From Cytospora piceicola (lineage: Eukaryota > Ascomycota > Sordariomycetes > Diaporthales > Cytosporaceae): DNA of 64,000 nt. The DNA lies in the NCBI GenBank assembly GCA_023375675.1, contig JALQBC010000010.1, positions 806,001 to 870,000 of the forward strand, read 5' to 3'. A program made the position numbers and the translations under genes. Below the pieces are notes generated by a model. That model had not been told where the DNA came from. It worked only from the letters and a program-made list of their open reading frames with translations, and searched no databases. Positions 58,102 to 64,000 of the stretch are shown here, piece after piece; position 1 is the first letter of the stretch; each line of letters begins with the position of its first letter.

Positions 58102-60815
58102 TTGGCTGGATCTTCTCGATTAGTGATTGGCTGGATCTTCTTTGTCATGGACATTGACATCTGCGTGTGTTTGTGTGCGCGCGTGTGCGCGGTCGGTCGC
58201 CGAGACGTCGGCACTGCTCTGTCATTGAGCATCGGTCATTAACTTTCGGAACCCCATTCGGCGTTTGCCTTGTTGCTGCTATACTGTCGTCTGCTGTATC
58301 TATGCACAGGACTTGACTGCGGGCCAGTCCTGGTACCTTTGCGATATACTGCTCTTCCACAGGTCTTTCAGGTTTGCTGTGATCTGTGTCATGGTTCTTC
58401 TTGAAATGCGGGCCTAGGCATCTTACCAGCTCCCGTTGGGTTGATATTGATGAGCGGTACCTGCGGTGGCGTATACCTCCGGGGCTCGCAGACCAAGATC
58501 TAGCGAGGAACCTGTCTCCATGCAAGAATGCTTACACATGTAGGTAAAGTTTACGTGCTGTTGCGGTATGGTAATCCGCATGTTGCAACATGAGCTGTAC
58601 GCGGGAATGCGTGAGTTGATATGGTTGATCTCCCCCTATGTTTGGCTTTGGGACTAATAAGGATATAGATCATATGCAAAAGGTTACCATGACGGTTGTA
58701 TCGGATGATCCCGTGATCTTCGGGACGTTACATGAGACGATCATCCTTCCTCACTAACGATACATATTTATAATCTTGTCCCTATCGTATTCATACTTGC
58801 TTAGCACATGGGACTTGGTCTACTAAGCTTACATTGCTGGAGGTTAGTCTCTGCCAGCCACAGCTACAGGAGAATTTGCTGTCTGATAGCACGCTTGCCA
58901 AGTCGAGGAATACGATCCACGGTCAAGATGTATCCCACCCTCTTCTCAGGCCGCACGGTCACCATTTGGTCTAGACAGCTGGCTGCAGCCAAGACCATCA
59001 CAATCGAGCCGCGGGGCACTCACTCCGACCCGCCCGGCATACCTAGGTACATATAAAGTCCCGGCGGGAGCTGTTGTGGATATCCAACCCCCCACTCCCC
59101 CCCACGCAGAACACTTTGGAATAATGCCAGCAGTGTGATAAGCGACATGGAGACTATGTAGCAGTGGTTCAACCGCTGCTTCTATGCCACTCCCAGTTTC
59201 ACCAGCAGTGTCCCGGAGACATGCCTCCTCGCTATGTTGACTGTGAAGCTGGGTCAGGTTCTCACAACGACTTGATCGCCTCGCCTTTGGCGTACTCGAA
59301 CAGTGCCTTCTCACAGGCTGGAACTCTACCGACGAGTTCTCGGGTGTGCGGAGCAAGAAAGAAGCGCATATGGTCCATGTCAGGTCCAGTTCATGACTTC
59401 CGGAGGGACGGAAGGACCGACCACCGATTCAGACCGAGTGATTGTCCTGGTGGGCTCTCTGAGTGCCACTGTGTTGCATTCGGTGATGGGGCGAGTCTTC
59501 GAGAGAATCGTGGGCTTCTTTCTGGAAGCTTGGATTCAAGGGGGTCAAACCATCCAACGTTTGTTGGGTTCCAACGTCAGCCCAGAGTTAGGCATGTGCA
59601 TAAACAACTCGGGTCAGAGTTTGAAGAAGTGATCGACTCAATACCAGGCCACGCCGGCTCGCCGGCAAGCATCGGTATCTATAAGACCCCCTGACCCTTG
59701 GTGTTTCACTTTCACTCTCAGGAGGGTTTTGAGGCTCATTCTGTTGCCGGCACACGCATATCCTCCTAAACCTCGGCATTTCGCGCCTTCGCGCCGGACT
59801 TGCCAGGCCCTTGCGTTTGCGGATCGGTCCATGATTAGGTCGATCCGATGCCACGTCGGCAGATTCTGGAGATCAGAAGTATGGAAGGGCAGAAGGGGTG
59901 GAACGTCTAGGTGACATCAGCACACGTGGAGATGTTGTGCCAGTGCATGCTATGTAGTCTAAAGTGGGGACTGGCCGGAGACAGTTCGGAAACAACTCAC
60001 TCGCAGCCCCTGAAATAGTACACATATATGGGTACAACTCTCCAGCTAGGGGTTTATCTCCAATCTATACTGTGTAGTGTATAGTGCCGGTCTGGCTCGT
60101 TTGGTGGTGCTGGAATTGTAGGGTGGCACTGCGTTTTCGGACTCGGGCAGTATCATTCCAACCGTAGCACGTCAGTGGTATATGGAGACCCGCTATAACC
60201 TCTTCTTCAACTGCCGCAGGAGCCAATCGCCACGATATCGGCCTATACGGCGGTGAAAGGGGTTGTCGATCGTGGCCGTACCACACCCGGAGCACATTGG
60301 ACAGTCCGGACCGGCAGTACAGTATGTGCAGGATGTCGCTGACCCTGATCAACACTATACTCGTCAATGTGTCTATCGTTAGGGAAACCAGGCACATACG
60401 CACTGAGTCACTATCAGAGAAGCACATACCTCAAGGATTCTGGTGGTGGTAGCAACCACTGTGTCCGCAACCTCATCTTCGCAGTCGGGAAAGAAACATG
60501 ACCCGGCGGCCGGAAGGGGGGTCCACTTCGGCGACTCGGTTTGAACATGTGTCTCCGAACGGTGGGCATTCGACGACTCTGAAGCAGATGTGGCCTTGGA
60601 TAGAGGCCACACATGTGTGCCGGCAATAAACAGGAGAAGGGAGAAGAAGCCAGAAGCTGGCTTGAGGTACGGATCCGTACTGTCGTATAAATGCCATGCC
60701 TCATCCGGGCTCTCTTGGGTTCTGCCCTTCCAGACAAATTCATATCTTATAACCTCTCTTCACACTGATTTTAGTAATTAGAACCGTGTGACCCTTTCTA
60801 AACACATCCCTAAAA
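58102..60815. other. Intergenic region before the NRPS-like gene
   Basis: About 2.7 kb. One TACCTAGGTA palindrome lies at 59040-59049 next to a TATAAAG-like sequence. Open frames (the largest 59164-59694, plus) show no domain. The 3' end of the ankyrin gene is followed by a tandemly repeated GATTGGCTGGATCTTCT (about 58099-58141, two copies). No gene is supported. Confidence 0.5.
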
Positions 60816-63800
60816 ATGTCAGGCTATACAACAGAGACTGGCCTCTTGCCAAACGTTATTAAGCAGAGGAAGAGCCAAGTTGAGCCCTTCTTCATCTTTG
60901 CCGACGCCGAGGGTCAAACGGAGGAGATAACCTTTGCCGACATCGACAATGCTTCCAACAGGGCAGCATGGTTCCTTACCAAGAACTTGGCCGAGGATGA
61001 GGTGAAATTCTATTACATGGGCCGTATGGACATCAGATATTTCGTCTGGGTCGTGGCAGCAATGAAGACCGGAAAATGCGTGAGCACAACTTCCTGATCC
61101 CCCCCTCTCCTTTATCAGCCTCTCAAAAACCAAACGTCGTGCAAGGGCGTGGAAGGCATGATGATGATGTTGTGCTGACCTTGTTACCCAGGTTGTTATG
61201 CCATCCCCAAGCAACACCGTAAATGCCAACCAGCTTCTATTCAACGACGTCGGCGCAAAGACGATGCTCCACAGCCCTGAAAGCTTCGAAATCCTAGAGG
61301 CTCTGCATGCGGCCACAAAGGACACCCTGCGGTGGACTGAATCCCCCAGGTACGAGGAGATCTGGAGCAAGGAGCAAGTAGAGGACTACCCCTTCACGTA
61401 CGAGTTCAACGACGTCAAGGACAAGCCATTCGCCGGCCTCCACACGTCCGGCACGACCGGCCACCCCAAGCCCATCTACTGGACGCACATGGCCATCCCC
61501 GCGCACATGTCGCAGCTCGACCACAGCATCCGCTCCGAGGAGGCGGCCAAGAACATCATGTTCGAGAAGCTGTGGAAGGGCACGAGGGTGTTCACCCACT
61601 TCCCGTGGTACCACGCCGGAGGCATGATCGGCCTCGTGTCCGCAATAACGTGCGGCTGCAAGACCATGGTCGCCCCCCAGGTGGGCACGCGCGTGACCTC
61701 GGAGAACGTCACCACCGTCCTCGAGGTCACCCGCCCCGACTGCGCCCTGATGGCCCCCGCCGTCATCGAGAACATGCTCAAGTACGAGCCCGGCCTGGAC
61801 GCCCTGCGCAAGCTCAAGCAACTGTGCTACGGCGGTGGGCCGATGAACCCCGTGTCGGGTGCGAAGCTGGCCGCGACCCTGCCGCATCTTGCCTCCTTTA
61901 TCGGGTCCACCGAGTCCGGTCTGTACCACGTGGAGTCCTCCGACGACTCCTCGCACTGGAACGCCTTCAAGTTTGTTGAGTTGGGACAGCGCATGGAGGA
62001 GACCGAGCCGGGCCTGTACGAGCTGGTCTACCCCAAGACGGAGCTGATCCACAAGACGCACCTCATCTTCCACAGTTACCCTCACCTGACCGAGTACCGA
62101 ACCAAGGACTTGTTCTCAAAAGTCGAGGACCAGCCGGGATGGTGGACATACAGGGGCCGGGCCGACAACTGGATCGCCATGTCCAACGGTCTCAAGTTCG
62201 ACCCCAAGAACATGGAGGACACGATCGGAGGCAACCTGGACATCTCGGCTGTGATGCTCGCGGGAGAGCGTCGGTTCAGACTGTGTCTGCTCATCGAGCT
62301 GGACGAGACCTGCTACCCGGCCCAGCCCTTTGAGTCCGAGAAGCAGGAGGGAGAGTGGAGGGAGAAGATGCTGGAGAAGGTATGGCCGACCATCGACGAG
62401 GCCAACCACGCGGCGCCCAAGTTCGGCCGGGTCCCCAAGGAGCTGGTCCTCTTCACCAGGAAGGACAAGCCGTTCACCCGGTCGCCCAAGGGCGCCGTCC
62501 AGAGGCGCCACACCGTCGCCTCCTACCAGCAGGAGATCGACGACATGTACACGCAGTCCGAGCAGGGTCTCCTGACCCACGGCCTGCCGACCCTGAAGTC
62601 CACCTCGGCCGCGGACCTGCTGCCATTCATCAGGGAGCTGTACGCCCAGACCCTCGAGTACGAGAACTTCGGCGAGGACGAGGACGCCTTCTCCCGGGGC
62701 ATGGACTCCTTCGCGGTGGCGAGTCTGTCGTCCCGGCTCAAGGCGGCCCTCAGGGCCTTCGGCAGCCCGGAGGCGAAGCTCGGCGAGATCGGCATCCGGA
62801 TGCTGTACACCGCGACGACCCCCAGGCAGATGGCCGAGAAGCTGTCGTCCCTGCTCTCCGAGACGGACGGCAGCGCCGAGGCCGACGACAACAGCGAGGC
62901 GGTGGAGATGGTGGACAAGTACGAGGCCGAGGTGCAGAAGCTCGTCGAGCAGAGCACGCAGGCGGCGGGCCACTCGTCGGACCGCTCGGCGGGACACGTC
63001 ATCGCCGTCACCGGAACGACCGGCTCCCTGGGCAGCTACATCCTGGCCACCCTGCTGGACCGGCCCGACGTCACCAAGGTCATCTGCCTCAACCGGGCGG
63101 CCGACGCCAGGACGAAGCAGCCCAAGGCGCTCCAGTCCCGAGGCCTGCCGGCCCTGCAGCCCTCCATCGACTCGGGCCGGGTCGTGTTCATGACCATCGA
63201 CGTCGCCAAGCCCAAGCTCGGCCTCAGCGAGGACGAGCACAGGACCCTCGTCGCCGAGGCGACGTCCATCATCCACAACGCCTTCCCCGTCAACTTCCTC
63301 ATGACGGTCAAGCAGTTCGAGCCGCAGTACGTCGGCATGCTCAGCCTCCTGGAGATCGCCCTCGCCGGCAAGAGGAACCCCTCGTTCCTCTTCATCTCCA
63401 GCATCGGCGCCTCGGTGCGCAAGGCCAACCAGCCGGACCCCGTGCCCGAGGTCATCTTCGAGCGCGAGGAGGCCAAGGACCTGGCCATCGACGGCTACGG
63501 CGCCGCCAAGTTCATCTGCGAGCGCATGACGCACCAGTTCACCGCGTCGTGCGCCAAGGCCGGCAGGCCCTCGGCCGCCGCCGTCCTCCGCGTGGGACAG
63601 GTGTCGGGCCCCTGGGCCGGCGAGGGCGCCTGGAACATCTGGGAGTGGCTGCCCTCCATCGTCGTCAGCTCCAAGTACCTCGGCGCCGCGCCGTCCACGC
63701 TCGGCATGCAGAAGATCGACTGGATCCCCGTGGACGAGCTGGCGAAGATCACGAGCGACCTGGTCGACGCCGTGGAGAAGGAGAGGGTCAACGTCGACAA

Positions 63801-64000
63801 GACGCCGGTGTACAACGTGGTCAACCCCTGGGTCGCGAAATGGGAGGAGCTCCTGCCTGCCGTCCAGAAAGTCGCGCCCGAGGCGGTGCCGGTGAACGAG
63901 TGGCTGGACCGCCTGGACGCGACGAGGGAATCGAGCACGCACATCCTGGACAAGAACCCCGGAGTGAAGCTGGCGGACTTCTACAGGGGCTTCTTGACCG
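60816..64000 (+). CDS. NRPS-like enzyme: adenylation, thiolation and reductase domains (3' end outside window)
   Basis: Exon 1 is 60816-61079 and exon 2 runs from 61192 past the right edge, so at least 1024 residues are seen. The adenylation domain has LHTSGTTGHPKP (171-182), FPWYHAGGM, LCYGGGPM, FIGSTESGL and TYRGRADNW, followed by SNGLKFDPKNME. The thiolation domain carries the phosphopantetheine Ser594 in GMDSFAV. The reductase domain starts with VTGTTGSLG (694-702), the NADPH-binding motif, with FISSIGAS and the Tyr857-Lys861 catalytic pair in YGAAK. No condensation domain is present. This layout activates a carboxylic acid, loads it on the carrier and releases an aldehyde or alcohol, as in fungal carboxylic-acid reductases and aminoadipate-reductase relatives. 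The substrate is not predictable. Codons from about 61430 on are nearly all G/C-ending. Confidence 0.92.

Noticed and set aside
62116..63942. 608-codon open frame on the minus strand
   Set aside because: It is the antisense shadow of the NRPS-like gene. Codons ending almost always in G/C leave few stops on the opposite strand; the plus-strand frame has clear domain motifs.
54647..64000. CRISPR arrays or bacterial-type operons
   Set aside because: None occur in the window; repeats present are simple tandem or dispersed palindromes and genes have eukaryotic introns.

Overview
The window is nuclear DNA of a filamentous ascomycete (Pezizomycotina, most likely a Sordariomycete). The evidence is genes split by 50-120 nt introns with GTAAGT-type donors and CTAAC/CTGAC branch sites, a COT-1-type NDR kinase, an intron-containing tRNA-Ser, and very high G/C at codon third positions in several genes. 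No bacterial, viral or organellar segment and no intact transposon was seen. I placed exon boundaries by hand from splice signals and checked that each multi-exon model closes in frame. Functions come from motif recognition only; no database search was run.

Left part (1-15 kb), housekeeping genes: the 3' end of a serine beta-lactamase-like gene; splicing factor SF3a subunit 2 (Prp11 type); on the minus strand the NDR kinase cot-1; TIM54 of the mitochondrial TIM22 import machinery; a FAM192A/PIP30-like nuclear protein (minus); and a Pho85-type cyclin (minus) with a long, probably spliced leader. From about 15.4 to 23.9 kb no gene could be supported. This stretch is not AT-rich and carries only short tandem repeats.

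Middle (24-40 kb): an RSC7/Swp82-like chromatin-remodeller subunit (minus), TFIIB (minus), a small single-pass membrane protein (minus), the ribosome-biogenesis factor ESF1, an Ifi-6-16/ISG12-family protein carrying a ten-copy heptapeptide minisatellite, and a DUF2985-like membrane protein.

Right part (40-64 kb), more accessory: an amidase-signature enzyme convergent with an allantoate-permease-type MFS transporter, a monocarboxylate-type MFS transporter, tRNA-Ser(GCU), a SET/MYND protein, a large F-box-like/ankyrin protein, and an NRPS-like adenylation-thiolation-reductase enzyme cut by the right edge. The amidase and its neighbouring permease could form a nitrogen-scavenging pair; the NRPS-like gene may be the edge of a biosynthetic locus.

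The clearest unexplained signal is a dispersed palindrome, TACCTAGGTA. It occurs ten times exactly, always between genes and often just upstream of a start codon, with TACTTAAGTA variants at further promoters.
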